This document shows positions 34,146 to 45,084 of a stretch of DNA of 64,000 bases, piece after piece. Position numbers and translations under genes: made by a program. Position 1 is the stretch's first letter; each line of letters begins with the position of its first letter. The notes beneath the pieces were generated by a model. The model searched no databases. It was not told the DNA's origin and saw nothing but the letters and a program-made list of their open reading frames with translations. Origin of the DNA: Phytophthora sp. 'mugwort' (Eukaryota; Oomycota; Peronosporomycetes; Peronosporales; Peronosporaceae); assembly GCA_033558025.1 (NCBI GenBank), contig JAUCEF010000017.1:3100001-3164000 (forward strand). Reading direction: 5' to 3'.

Positions 34146-34674
34146 ATCCGGTCCCGTCAGATCGATGTTTCTTGACGACCCGTCCCCGCTGCTCGATTGG
34201 CGAGAACGTGTTGCACGAATGTAGCCTGCTGTCAAGTTATAGAGGCTTCATACCGTCAAACTTTCAACTCGGTTGGACTGCTTTCAACCAATACCCGTAG
34301 AAATGTATTTAGGGGTTTTGGCTCACCCGCTTTTAACCTTTCTGCCAGAATCCTTTTGCCGCGCCTGACGATCTATCCAACTCACTGGCGCCGCGCCGTC
34401 CGAGGACGCCATACTGCGCTGTGGTGCGTTACTCTGTGCTACCTGTAGTGCTAACCGTGTGCCCTTGCTGTGTGTTCCCTGTTGCTTGTGCTGTGTTGTG
34501 TGGCCTAGTGAGATACAGGTGCAGTGCGGGTGCCGGGCTGCGCGTTGGCCTGCGTGCCGCGCGCTGGTCTGGGTGCTGGACAGCGTGCCGCTATGCATTG
34601 CTTGTGATAGGTTGGATGCTGGGCTGCGTGCCCGCAGAGCAGCTGTACTGTGACTAAATGACGACTAATCCCGT
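34146..34674. other. No recognisable gene
   Basis: The sequence is GT/TGC-rich around 34420-34640 (many GTGC words). No domain or RNA is recognised. Confidence 0.4.
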
Positions 34675-34746
34675 GCCCACGGAGTTCGAATGGTTGAGCG
34701 CCAGGCCTTTAGGCCTGGGAGATTGGGTTCAATTCCCAACGTGGGC
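34675..34746 (+). pseudogene. tRNA-like sequence, probably a pseudogene or SINE head
   Basis: A 72-base segment folds like a tRNA. A perfect 7-bp acceptor stem (GCCCACG / CGTGGGC), a D-arm (GTTC / GAGC) and a T-arm (TTGGG TTCAATT CCCAA) with a B-box-like GGTTCAATTCC are seen. The anticodon arm is abnormal: CCAGG / CCTGG closes an 8-base loop and can zip further, leaving no normal anticodon loop; U8 is also missing. A decayed tRNA or a tRNA-derived SINE head is the best reading. Confidence 0.4.
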
Positions 34747-34873
34747 TTTGACTCTCTGTACTGTGTATTTTTTTATTATGTAGGCTGGCTAATATTGCGC
34801 TAATGCTTCGCACTCAACAATACGTATTGCATGTAATACTGATTTTCTTTCTGTCTATTATGACGGCTAACTA

Positions 34874-36778
34874 CTAGGATATGCGGAGAATCGGGGGGAG
34901 GGATGTCCTCGGCGCTGGATCGACAATATCACCTTCGAGTCGCTCTTGGTGCTGGTCAAGAAGGGTATTTAGGTGACCAGCCTTTTGCAGTGCGCGCATG
35001 GTTTTGACGACAGAGCCGGCAGCAACGACGGCCTGTGAGCCCTGAGCTGCCAAGAATTCCGGCGTGCGCTTCTCCGTTTCGACTCCTAGAGCATGTACTT
35101 CGGCCTTGTACCCGGGCGACAATGGATCCAGCTTGAAGCCCGAAGGTAAGCAAAGCGTCATGTACGACACTGCTTGTCTGGACTCATGCTTTACTAACGG
35201 TTGACGATTCATACGTTCGTGGCACAGCGGTGACCACTCGAACCACCGTCGCTACTGCCATCGAGGCACGCTTACGCGCGCGCTTCGGCTGCCCTTGCGC
35301 TAGCTCTTCGGGATGTTGTTGTGTAGTGCTGTGTGCTTGCTCAATAGACCCTGTCCTCGCCCCCAATGCTGCAATTCTTTCTTCTACGCGCGTTTGACGC
35401 AGCGGCAGCTCATCAATCTGTTGCAACACCTTGCCGAGAAGTACGAATACGTCGGTCTGAGCTTCACTTGCTGTGTCTTCTGCAGGCAAAGGGATGCAGC
35501 GCGAAGGGAAATCGACCAGGCCAGCGGCTCCGAGCCGCGCATGCCGAGAACGTCAAGGACTTCATAGATGCGGAGAATGTATGGACTATTTGGGCGATGG
35601 CGTTCCATCTCAGGAAAGTGCAAGATCAGTGTCGCCATGAAGCCTTCGAACACCTGCAAGTCGATGTTCCATGACGCCATCGGGAACCCGACAACCGCAG
35701 CGAAGAGGACACTCTGGAGCTGGTCCACACGAGCTCTGACGACGCTACCATGGGACGACAGGTCAAGTAACCGAGTGCCGCTTGCGGGTTCCACCCGCTC
35801 AACTGATGTGCAACTTGTTGGTCTTCGTGTGTTGTGTTCAGCGTATAGGAAAAGGACTTGCTCACGCGTGACATGTTTTAGATCCCGCGTTCCACCACCC
35901 AGTTGGGGCTGGTGCGACTGTCGGCGTTCGTGTGCATGGCACCACCGCGTCTGAAAGAGTTTGAGGTGATCCCCCTTTTGTGAGCCCACGCTCATGCACT
36001 CCTGGCAATATACTGACTTTGACTAACAGTCTGTTGATGTACGCTTGTGCACCAGGTGATGTGTTGAAGCGGCGCGTCTGCGGCGCAGAACTGGTACGTT
36101 CGTCGTCGAGCTCGCGGTCAAGTAGAGCGAGCAAACCCAGCTCATCATCCTCATCTTGTGCCTCTGTTGTAGACAGCGCCGGAGCAGCAGCAAATTGGGG
36201 GGGGGAGGGATGCGAGAGCCGGGAGCGGGGTATAGCGCAAGGGCCACAACAAGTACGCTTTATCCAGTTGTTCGGCCTCGGAACCTCGCCATAGAGATAC
36301 CACATCGTAAACACTAGCGCCGCGTCGAGATAGTCAGACTTGGCAGACGCGTGTGTATAGAGAGCCGATATGATAATCTTTAAATCCTTCTTAGTGCATG
36401 GCGGTGCTTGTTTCGTGACACCTTGCTCTGGCCTCTTCTCACAGTATCTATTGAGAGTAGATAGCATCTTTTGCGGCTTTTTAGCTACGCATTGGCTCTG
36501 CTGTCGGTAGCGATCCGCCAGCCAGTTCTTGACATTACCGAAATAAGAGAGGACATTATTCTTCGACAGAGCTACTCCTTGCCTTCCTACCTTTTTAACT
36601 AAGAATCACCCATACTTATTCAGAATAAAACATAAACTTTTACCTGTACTGTCATTGCAATGCGATCGTGGGCTTCCTCGAGTGTCATCTCCTTCTTCTC
36701 GAGGAAGTCCTCGAAGGACTTGATAGCCGTTGTTCTGCTTCGCTGGCTGTTAGCTGGAACGAACGAGGCCTCCGACAT
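34874..36778 (-). mobile_element. Second tyrosine-recombinase element, degenerate
   Basis: Minus-strand coding-like sequence starts with MSEASFVPANSQRSRTTAIK at the ATG 36778. It appears to have one short intron (about 36593-36647), after which the frame continues into LSYFGNVKNWLADRY. The tyrosine-recombinase core starts around DYLDAALVFTMWYLYG (about 36350-36300), where the frame changes at the catalytic Arg region. A histidine/arginine box is degraded near 35990-35930. The downstream SYTLNTTHEDQQVAHQLSGW (about 35850-35790) corresponds to the usual segment after it. A C-terminal domain follows (35212-34874). The protein family differs from the element at 7.6 kb. It is not functional. Confidence 0.6.
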
Positions 36779-37169
36779 GACTTCAAGCGTCAGAAAGCGG
36801 AGTGGTGTTGGTGGTCGGAAACCTATCGATACGTATTCTATTTGTAACTCACTTGGGCCTTGTGAGGCATACTGAATATTTTACTTGACGATTCCAACCA
36901 GATATTTTTGGAATTGTTGGAATGGCGGTTGCAGGTATTGGATCAATCCAATTGGACAAAGATGTTTTCAACGATACTGGCTATTGGATGAAACAACGAT
37001 TACTTTTAAAATACGCTGTTCCTATTGGGTGAGGGGGGGGGCACCATACAAACGCAAAGGCTACTGGTTGGAGTTAGAATCGCAATGATATGCTACCATA
37101 ACAGGTTTTAGAGGGTTTCCAGCGCCAGTGGTTCACTGCAACCATTTGAACTGCCAACCCACCAGCAGC
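36779..37169. other. Upstream region of the Cms1-like gene
   Basis: Short intergenic sequence. A possible initiator-like TTCACTGCAACCATTTG lies about 25-40 bases before the ATG at 37170. A G8 tract lies at 37033-37040. Confidence 0.4.
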
Positions 37170-38259
37170 ATGGCGACCCGCAACGACGATGAGCTGGAGA
37201 TGAACTGGACGGCACAGGCTGTGAATACCTCGGACAATGAGAGCGTCGTGTCCGCCGGCAGCGAGGACGAGTTTGAGGAGGAGGCGGAGCTAGAATTGGC
37301 TTCGGGCGTTAAGCGCACTCGCGAAGAGCAAGCGGACGACATCCAAGTGGAGAAGGAGGACGAGAACGAGAACGCCGCTAAGAAGCAGAAGACGGACGCC
37401 AGAGTGCGTGCAGCAAAGCGGAATATTGATAGTCGAATGCGATGGTTAACTCTAGCTATTGCGATTTTGTGGCAGGCGAAGCGCCCCGTGCACAATGACA
37501 AGGGCTTACACAAGATGACTGAGGCCGAGCACTTTAAGATCGTGAACGACGTCTATACCAAGCATCGTGGCGGACAAATGACGTCGCTTGAGCTGGCGGA
37601 CGGACTCAATGGTGAGCAACTGATGTCGGTGAAATGTTTTGGCGTTGGATTGAATATCTCACGGTGTTTATGTGTCATTAGAGTCGCACTTTGTGGCGCC
37701 CATGGGCTTGGGCAAACACAAACTGGAGCTGTTGCCGTCGTACATTCACCACTTGCTTCCGACGTTCAAGCGGGACTTTGTGGGCAAGGGCAAACGTCGT
37801 GATAAAAGCCCGTACTTCCTCGTCCTGTGCTCGTCTGCACTGCGATGTGTGGATGTAATTAAGTACGTACTGAGACTGATGGTGAATTGTTTGCAGTAGT
37901 AGAAGTATCACACAAATGTTAACGATTTGTTGGTGTCTAGGCATTTAACGCCATTCAAGTGCCGTGTTGCAAAGCTTTTTGCCAAACACATGAAGGCGGA
38001 TGAGCAGGCGAAACAGCTCGCGGGTAACTATTTACCGATTGCTGTGGGCACACCCGCACGTGTCAAGAAGCTGCTAGAGATAAAGGCATTGTCGATGAAA
38101 CATACGACGCATGTGATCTTCGACATGGAGAAGGATAAGAAGCAGCTCACCGTTCTGGAGCTGAAAGACACGGCCACCGAGATGATGGACCTCCTGCAGT
38201 TTTATTTCATCCCGCAACTCAACAAGGAAGACAGCAACATGAAGCTCGTGCTATTTTAG
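37170..38259 (+). CDS. Cms1-like 90S pre-ribosome protein
   Basis: It resembles the Cms1/CMSS1 family, helicase-like proteins linked to the small-subunit processome. The exons are 37170-37403, 37476-37611, 37682-37862 and 37941-38259. The introns of 72, 70 and 78 bp are GT-AG, and the model gives 289 residues. The N-terminus is acidic and then Lys-rich, as in the family. LHKMTEAEHFKIVNDVY follows (about residue 90), then FLVLCSSALRCVDVIK, AKLFAKHMKADEQAKQL, IAVGTPARVKKLLE and THVIFDMEKDKK. These correspond to decayed DEAD-helicase-like motifs without a Walker A lysine box. Intron 1 is a multiple of three without a stop, so its retention would add 24 residues. An upstream in-frame start at 37128 is possible but less likely. 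Confidence 0.75.
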
Positions 38260-38376
38260 CTTGTAGCTTTTGTTTTAAGGATAAAATTCATGGCGCTCTA
38301 CAATTCTTTGCTAGCATAGGGATGACTATACCCAATGTTGGTAATATTCTGATATTTAAGGTAAGTTGTTTCAATT

Positions 38377-39493
38377 TTAGAAGAGTTTGTTGAGAAAGCT
38401 CATAGTCTTCTCAAAAGCGACGAAGGTGACAGCGTTCGCAGGAAACGCTCGCAGCAGCGATGGTGTAATTCCGCGGTAGAACCTCGTGGGGCCTCCCTCA
38501 GCATAGAGCTGATGACAACAGTCAGCTATGCCCTTGAATCGTGGCTTGTCCAGACGATCAGCCTGGAGGACAGACTTCACCGTATCTACGGGGAACACCA
38601 CGAGCCAATACATGAAACCAGCGCAACCGCCAGAGAACGCGATGGACTGGTACGTTCGCAGATTCACGGATTCCGGTGACAAACCGGGCACGTTGTGCAC
38701 AAAACGGTTCAGCAACAGATCCTTGGTCGTCTCGTATGCCATAAAATACGTGGCATTGCCCAGCATCTCACGCCCTGCCGTTGGCCAGAAGCCGCGATAG
38801 AGTCCTCCAACTCCATTTCGGCTGAACACGTCCTGGACACACCGCCAATTGCTGATTCGTGTCCGTGTGCCGCCATACAACGTCTGCATCCTTACCTTAA
38901 TGACTTCAAACGGGGTGTACAGCATCCCTTCCGTAAACCCAGTCGACACTCCCGCAGCTATCAACGCGTAGTCCGGATTATCGAATAGTGTCCTGGAGTA
39001 GAAATAGCGGTACTGGCCCATGAGCCCAAACATGATCGACGCGCTGCACCGTCATAGCCAGAAGCATCAACAAGATCAGCCAAAAAATCGGAGAGAAGAA
39101 TACCGGGAACACCCGGCAATGAAAAAAATGGGCGATGACCAGCTCGAAATCTGAATAGATATCCCAGTACCTCATGGCAGACCGGAAGATCTGCGGCGAC
39201 GCGCCTCGATAGAGCGACGTAATGCCTCCTTCCTGTAAGCTCTTCTTCAGGCAATCGAAAGGCCCCGTAAACGCTCTGGAGTTGTTCTGTTGCGTTTGCA
39301 TCCGCGCCTTCACTGTCTCCAGGGGGTACCCAACGAACGCCTCACAGCCGCCGCCCATAGTACCGCTCACAAAGTTCTTCACGGTGACGATGGCCAACGA
39401 CTGCGTGGTGGCAGCATCGTTTGTGTGCGCGTCCGCTGACATCTCACCAGACGCGAGTTCTGATGACTCGCACTGGGCCTCCCTCCCCAGCAT
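38377..39493 (-). CDS. Mitochondrial carrier (SLC25 family)
   Basis: An inner-membrane solute carrier of the SLC25 family. The exons are 39493-39171 and 39043-38377; the 127-bp intron has GT-AG ends, and the model gives 329 residues. Three carrier repeats are marked by P-x-(D/E)-x-x-(K/R) signatures: PLETVKARMQTQ, PFEVIKVRMQT and PVDTVKSVLQAD. GG-rich segments and the FYRGITPSLLRAFPANAVTF end are typical of the acylcarnitine/basic amino acid branch. The true substrate cannot be read from the sequence. A second ATG at codon 18 is an alternative start. The gene is convergent with the Cms1-like gene, 117 bp between stops. Confidence 0.85.
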
Positions 39494-40766
39494 TCTCTGC
39501 GACCTGTGTGTGTGACGTCGGCGGTCGATTGCTCAATGACGGAGATGCTCAATGTACATCTATTATGGCCAATGAGAAGATGCAGCCACGTTAAGAAACC
39601 AATGAGAATGAAAAAACGTGAAGGTTAGGAAAGAAAATTCTGGTTGTCAACGACGAGTTGAAGTTACAAGGATAATACAATTGTGATATTGCGTCGCTCA
39701 ATTTTAAACGCGAGTTGAGTAACAACATCCCGGGATTCCGACAAGTCCTAGAGAGGAACTATTTCGCCAACTAAATCGCGTAGCTGAACCACAAACCGTG
39801 CTTGTCCAGTATATGTTCCAGCAATTTGCTGCAGGTAAAGCCTGGGTGTTGTTTCCTGTACTCATTGTACGGGTCCTCACTATTCGACTGCCAGACTGGG
39901 TCGCGCAGGATGCTAAACAGTAGACCACGATGTGCTGCGGTAGACGGATGGGGCACATCAGGGAAAGGAAGGCGATCGGACGTAGACAACGACAGGGAAC
40001 GAAGCACACGGGGCAACGGGGCGAAAAAGGTGTGTGGAGTGTGCAGGTAGCGAGCGATTAGCGGAACCTGGGTTTATATGTATGACGTCCAGGAATGGTT
40101 ATTAGAGTTCGACGCACAGTGTAAATAACACAATATACCTAATATAAAAAATAATAATAATAAACAATAGACCACCGCAAAAGTTGTAATCTAAAGTGCG
40201 ACTGTTTGATTGAACGGCTTTCACGGTGCAATAGCCTCTTTGCGCTAGATCCAGTCTTCACCGCTCAATATCTCGACAACGAGGAAATGTATCCTATCCG
40301 AAAGAGTCATATGGATAGAGAAAAGAGGGAGCTAGGTTATGAGCTTTGTTTCCTTACATTTTGTGTTTGCGGTCTTCTTTTGCCACAAATTCCACACTGG
40401 AAGCTATATTCCGTTCCCCATGAGTTGCGGATGACGTGTTGGAAATCAAAAAAGCTCACATTTTTTGAAGTTGAATATGAAAGCCACCGGTATGCATTGC
40501 TTCGTCGGCGACTTGGGGGGCCAGTTGTGAAAATGTGAGATCTAGACCCTGCTTGACTACAGAGCGAAGCGACAATGGCCTTAAGGAGCGAACTACGTTC
40601 AGCGAGGAGAACTGTTTTGGGTCTGTAATCGAGATTACATGTGTGCTGGTGTTTGAGTGTTTCTGCTGGTCTTGCTCCATACTGCATTGATTTCACCGAA
40701 TACATGTTGTGCTGCATATATCGTTGCTCGTATTAAGTGCAGCGAGCATCGCAAATCCTACACGTC
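39494..40766. other. Intergenic, one possible small coding relic
   Basis: It holds a minus-strand open stretch of 81 codons (39771-40016), which lacks an ATG (it begins at TTG) and contains ILRDPVWQSNSEDPYNEYRK and CSKLLEHILDKHGLWFSY. The composition looks protein-like, but I recognise no family, so it may be an exon or relic. The remainder (40017-40766) has an ATAATAATAA tract near 40148 and no supported gene. Confidence 0.4.
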
Positions 40767-42044
40767 TTACTTGTGGGCGGCACCGACGGCATCAGCAACG
40801 CTCTCGTAGCCGTCACGACGAAGCAGCGCCGCCAGCTCCTTCTTGGCACGCGGCACCGCCAGTGGGCTTTCGTAGATCAGACACGAGTACATCTGTACGA
40901 GCGAGGCACCTGCGCGGATCTTGTCGTACGCGTCCTGACCCGTGGAGACGCCGCCTACGCCGATGAGAGTGATCCGACCTTTGGTCAGCTTGTACATGTC
41001 GCCCAGCACCTTGGTGGACATGTCACGAACCGGCAGGCCACTGAGACCGCCCGTCTCGACCTTGGCAGCGCCCTTAAGAGTGTCTGGCCGACTTAGCGTG
41101 GTATTAGAGACGACCAGACCATCCAGTTTGAGCTCGAGCGCTACATCGGCGATGTCCTGCTTGTCGTCCTCCGTAAGGTCTGGAGCGATCTTCACCAGGA
41201 GAGGAATGTTGCGCTTCTCGGTGGCTGCCACCTCGTCACGAGCCTTGAGCACGCGCACCAGCAGGTTCTGCAGCTGACTTTTACCCTGCAGTGTACGCAG
41301 GCCGGGTGTGTTGGGCGACGAGACATTCACGACCAAATAATCCGCGTACTTGCCAATAGAATGCACACCCTGCACATAGTCAGCAGCGGCGTCCTCCGTC
41401 AACTTGTTCTTGCCCAAGTTAACGCCAAGAACACCGGCACGATGACACTTGTTGCCCTGGCGCTTGCCACGGGAGGCCACATATCTCTCGAGACGAGCTC
41501 CAACATGCTCGAGCCCCTTGCTGTTGAATCCGTAGCGGTTGATGACGCCCATGTCCTCGTACAGGCGGAAGACGCGGGGCTTGGGGTTGCCCGGCTGCGG
41601 CTTCGGTGTGACACTGCCGATCTCTACACAGCCGAATCCCATGTCTAGCATGCCCTCCATGGCCTCTCCGTCCTTGTCAAAGCCGGCGGCAATTCCCAAC
41701 GGGTTGGTGAACTCGAGACCAAGCGCCTTAACGCGTAGCAGCTCCGGGTCGGCCTCGGGGTCCTTGGGCGTTAGGCCGAGCCGCGCGCACAGCACCGCGA
41801 TCTTGTGGGCCGTTTCCGGGTCGAAGAGACGCACCACGGGCATCATGGGCTCGGCCAGCTGTCGGATGACCCACTCGTGCGGCACGACACCGCTGGATGC
41901 AGCCACGACGGCCGCTGCGGCACCGCCTCCCACAGCTACATATGCAGCGGTGTGGAGGCGCGACGAAGACGACTTGGCGGTGCTAAAGGACGCGGCCCGG
42001 AGCGCCCGGGATGTGCGACGGATTGAATTCGTGACTGCTCGCAT
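40767..42044 (-). CDS. Dihydroorotate dehydrogenase, class 2 mitochondrial
   Basis: It catalyses the fourth step of pyrimidine synthesis, oxidising dihydroorotate to orotate with FMN and passing electrons to quinone. The gene is a single exon of 425 codons with an ATG start. Residues 1-30 are Arg/Ser-rich (mitochondrial presequence) and are followed by an Ala/Val-rich transmembrane stretch (about 33-52), as in membrane-bound class 2 enzymes. Key motifs are NPLGIAAGFDKDGEAMEGML, GFGCVEIGSVTPKPQPGNP, INRYGFNSKG, the catalytic Ser region VVNVSSPNTPGLR, LLVKIAPDL, VVSNTTLSRP, and the FMN-binding LIGVGGVSTGQDAYDKIRAGAS. Length is normal for the family and nothing is broken. Confidence 0.93.
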   Translation of the reverse strand: MRAVTNSIRRTSRALRAASFSTAKSSSSRLHTAAYVAVGGGAAAAVVAASSGVVPHEWVIRQLAEPMMPVVRLFDPETAHKIAVLCARLGLTPKDPEADPELLRVKALGLEFTNPLGIAAGFDKDGEAMEGMLDMGFGCVEIGSVTPKPQPGNPKPRVFRLYEDMGVINRYGFNSKGLEHVGARLERYVASRGKRQGNKCHRAGVLGVNLGKNKLTEDAAADYVQGVHSIGKYADYLVVNVSSPNTPGLRTLQGKSQLQNLLVRVLKARDEVAATEKRNIPLLVKIAPDLTEDDKQDIADVALELKLDGLVVSNTTLSRPDTLKGAAKVETGGLSGLPVRDMSTKVLGDMYKLTKGRITLIGVGGVSTGQDAYDKIRAGASLVQMYSCLIYESPLAVPRAKKELAALLRRDGYESVADAVGAAHK

Positions 42045-42323
42045 CTTAAAGAGGCAATTGGAGACTGACGGCTGGATCGCAACACAAGATGCAAAATGCC
42101 TCGAATAGAGCGCGGTGGTACAGGGCGCTTTATTCGGGAATGTATTGGTGCAGAGACGGAAACCCGTTCAAATCGATAGAAATCGATTTAAACAAGGTAT
42201 ACGTTAACAGAAGCTTATGTATGATAGAAAACAAACGAAATGGACTCCTGCTTGGAAGAACATTTATTGGTAGATAGAGGTTAGCGATTTAAGTGCGTGC
42301 CCACACGACAAAGATGAAGCAGG

Positions 42324-42338
42324 TCATTCGCCATTTCG
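42324..42338 (+). promoter_or_regulatory. Oomycete initiator-type motif upstream of HDAC
   Basis: TCATTCGCCATTTCG lies 50 bases before the ATG. It matches the oomycete core promoter pattern of an initiator (TCATT-) followed by a CCATTT flanking element. It also suggests a short 5' UTR. Confidence 0.55.
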
Positions 42339-42388
42339 CCGAGCCGGACGGAGCAAGCAGAGCGGGGAGCTGAGACCGGGACACGCAG

Positions 42389-44364
42389 ATGGCCAGTGCC
42401 ACCAAGAAGCGCGTGTCGTATTTCTACCACCGTACGTAGCACACAGACCACGACGCGTGGTCTGTATCCTTCAGGATGCAGGCGCCACAAAAACCCTGCA
42501 GGCCTACAGGCGTGGCTCGATCCGAGTCCGAGCACCGAGCCCCCCTTTTCCCATTCTACCTCCTCGAACACAGGCACAGAGTCGTCAGAGGATAGCAGAA
42601 CAGCGGCTAATGATGATCTGTCGTCTCTTACTTGAGCAGCTGAGGTGGGCCACTTCTATTATGGCCCGGGGCACCCCATGAAGCCACACCGGATGAAACT
42701 TGCGCACCACCTCGTGGTCAACTACGACCTGTATCAGAAGATGGACATCTTCGTAAGCAGCACTGCAGCGTCATCGGATTGAACCTGGAGACTGAAGGGT
42801 GGGGGGGTTGTTGCCCGATGTAGGAGCCGCACTGGGCGTCCGCGGACGAGATGAAGGTGTTCCATGCGCCGGACTATATCGAGTTCCTGCAGCGTGTCAG
42901 TCCGGCGAACCAGCGGGACATGACGATGGATCTGGCGAAATGTACGTGGAGAAGAGGATGAGATGGATCGTTGTGGTGGATCTGGACTGATAGTGCGTAA
43001 AGTTAACTTTGGAGAGACGAGCGATACGGATTGTCCCGTGTTTGACGGCGTCTTCGATTTTTGCCAAATCTACACGGGAGGAACTCTAGGTTCGTGATGT
43101 GCATTGTGGCTGATGGTTTGAAGATTGTCAAGCTCAGGTTTTTGGATGGTTGGTGTGGCAGATGCGGTGGCGCGCCTGAACTTTGGACTCTGCGATATCG
43201 CAATCAATTGGTCTGGAGGCCTGCACCATGCAAAGAAGGCAGCGGGATCGGGATTTTGCTACGTGAATGATATCGTGCTGGGCATCTTGGAACTGCTTAA
43301 GTGAGTGTTTATTGCTGGGAAGTACGGTCTCCGCAGCGTGGCTAATCCTCGTCTTTATGGTCGTGTCTTTAGGTATCATCCGCGTGTTCTCTATATCGAT
43401 ATCGACGCACACCATGGAGACGGCGTAGAGGAAGCCTTTTACGTCACTGATCGTGTGATGACAGTGTCATTTCACAAATACGGCGACTATTTCCCTGGAA
43501 CGGGAGATATTAAGGTACGCTCTTCCGAGTTCTCATCTCGACGACTTGGATATGTGGACTGATCTGGAAGTTTGTCACTCTTTGTCCGGCAGGATACTGG
43601 TGCGAAGAACGGAAAATATTACGCGGTGAACTTCCCACTGCACAGTGGAATGGATGACGAGGGTTACGAAAGTATTTTCAAGCCTGTCATCGAGAAGGTG
43701 ATGGAGACGTTTTGCCCGTCAGCAGTGGTGCTTCAGTGCGGTGCTGACTCACTGACAGGTGATCGTCTTGGCTGCTTCAACGTAACAACAAGAGGTCACG
43801 GCGAGTGTGTTCGTTTTGTCAAACGCTTTGGTCTCCCAATGCTGGTGGTGGGCGGCGGTGGCTACAGAATCCGCAACGTTTCCCGTGCGTGGGCATATGA
43901 GACCTCAATTCTCGTGAACCAGGACGTATCCAACAGCATTCCGTATAATGACTACTTCGAGTTCTACGCGCCAGACTTTAAACTGCATCTGGTGCCCGAT
44001 AAGGATCTCAAGAACGACAACACCAAGGAATATTTGGAGAAGCACAAGTACGTTGGTGAAGTGGAAGCTTTCGCGGAGAAGATACTAACTACTTGTGCTA
44101 TTGTGCTGTAGGATCAAAATATTCGAAAACCTCCGCACTATTACAGGAGCCCCAAGCGTGCAAATGCAGCAGGCGCCACCTGCCCGAATGCTGCGAGAAG
44201 AAGACGAAGATGCACTCGACCCGAATAGTAGAACTGAAAACGACGGGAAGCACCATCACGAGGCAGAGTTCTATCACGATGAGCACGACCAAGACAACAA
44301 CGAGGCCCCCGAAGATGACGATGGGGCGGCTCCAGACATCGTTCCGATGGATGTCGATAACTAA
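42389..44364 (+). CDS. Class I histone deacetylase (RPD3/HDAC3-like)
   Basis: A zinc-dependent lysine deacetylase acting on histones in repressor complexes. Eight exons: 42389-42431, 42640-42752, 42824-42941, 43003-43089, 43162-43300, 43373-43514, 43593-44047 and 44112-44364. The introns are 61-208 bp with GT-AG ends, and the model gives 449 residues. Motifs: [13 protein letters not shown] (N-terminal), [28 protein letters not shown] with the active-site His pair, [16 protein letters not shown] with zinc-binding Asp and His, [15 protein letters not shown] with the second Asp, and [12 protein letters not shown] near the catalytic Tyr-type region. After the catalytic domain come [15 protein letters not shown] and an acidic His/Asp-rich tail. 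The last intron contains a perfect TACTAAC branch point; if it were retained, translation would stop early and drop the acidic tail. Confidence 0.92.
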
Positions 44365-45084
44365 AATTAAACTAGTGAACGTCAACTGCCAATACTTGAA
44401 CTCGTGATACTCGTCGAGTGATGCTAAAAGCGCCCACGCTTTTGTTCGTCGACACGAACGTCAACATTAGACGAGCATGGGAGACACAAACTTGTGTACG
44501 GTGGTGATTGCTTAATTATGTCCCTTATGCCACCGGGATGCTTGGACGAACACAATTGACATGCACATTGAAGCGTTAGACCACGAGACGGGGCTGCATT
44601 GGTCGCCAATCGCGCAACATTTTTCGGTGGGTTTTGCATGTTATACTGTATTACAATACAAGTTTCTCTTTGGATAATGTGGAGACCAGGAGAAGAAGAC
44701 GTTAAAGTCCCCAAAAAGGCTTCAGCATCTTATATTCTAAAGGCGAAAACAACCAAACGTTGATCCAGTAGCTCACCCACTATGTCGGAATATATGTTGG
44801 AGAATAGCTAAGATATCGGGTATTCTTTATTTGAAGAAAATGCAATATACTAAGTACTACAGTAAAATTTACTACAACGGTATTCACAGATGCCGCCGAG
44901 TCCTCAAGCTCACCGAGTACATCAGCTGTGTTCATCGACTTTGCGGTCAGTCCGACAGCGGAGTCAGCTGATGTTGGACGCTCCTCAGCCGAGTTGGTTA
45001 GCCCAGCGAGGATGTCGACGCGCTCACTAGTTTGTTCATTAAATGCTGCTACGAAAACCTTCTGTAGTTGAAGAATAATGATAA
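44365..45084. other. Intergenic between convergent HDAC and USP48-like genes
   Basis: This is 3' flanking sequence of both genes. A minus-strand open stretch (45097-44780) overlaps the end of the USP48-like gene and reads protein-like (LAGLTNSAEERPTSADSAV), but it starts at TTG. It might be an alternative 3' exon reached through the acceptor-like CTTGCAG at 45098-45092; this is speculative. Confidence 0.4.

Noticed and set aside
34675..34746. Functional tRNA gene
   Set aside because: The anticodon loop is not normal and U8 is missing, so no amino acid can be assigned.
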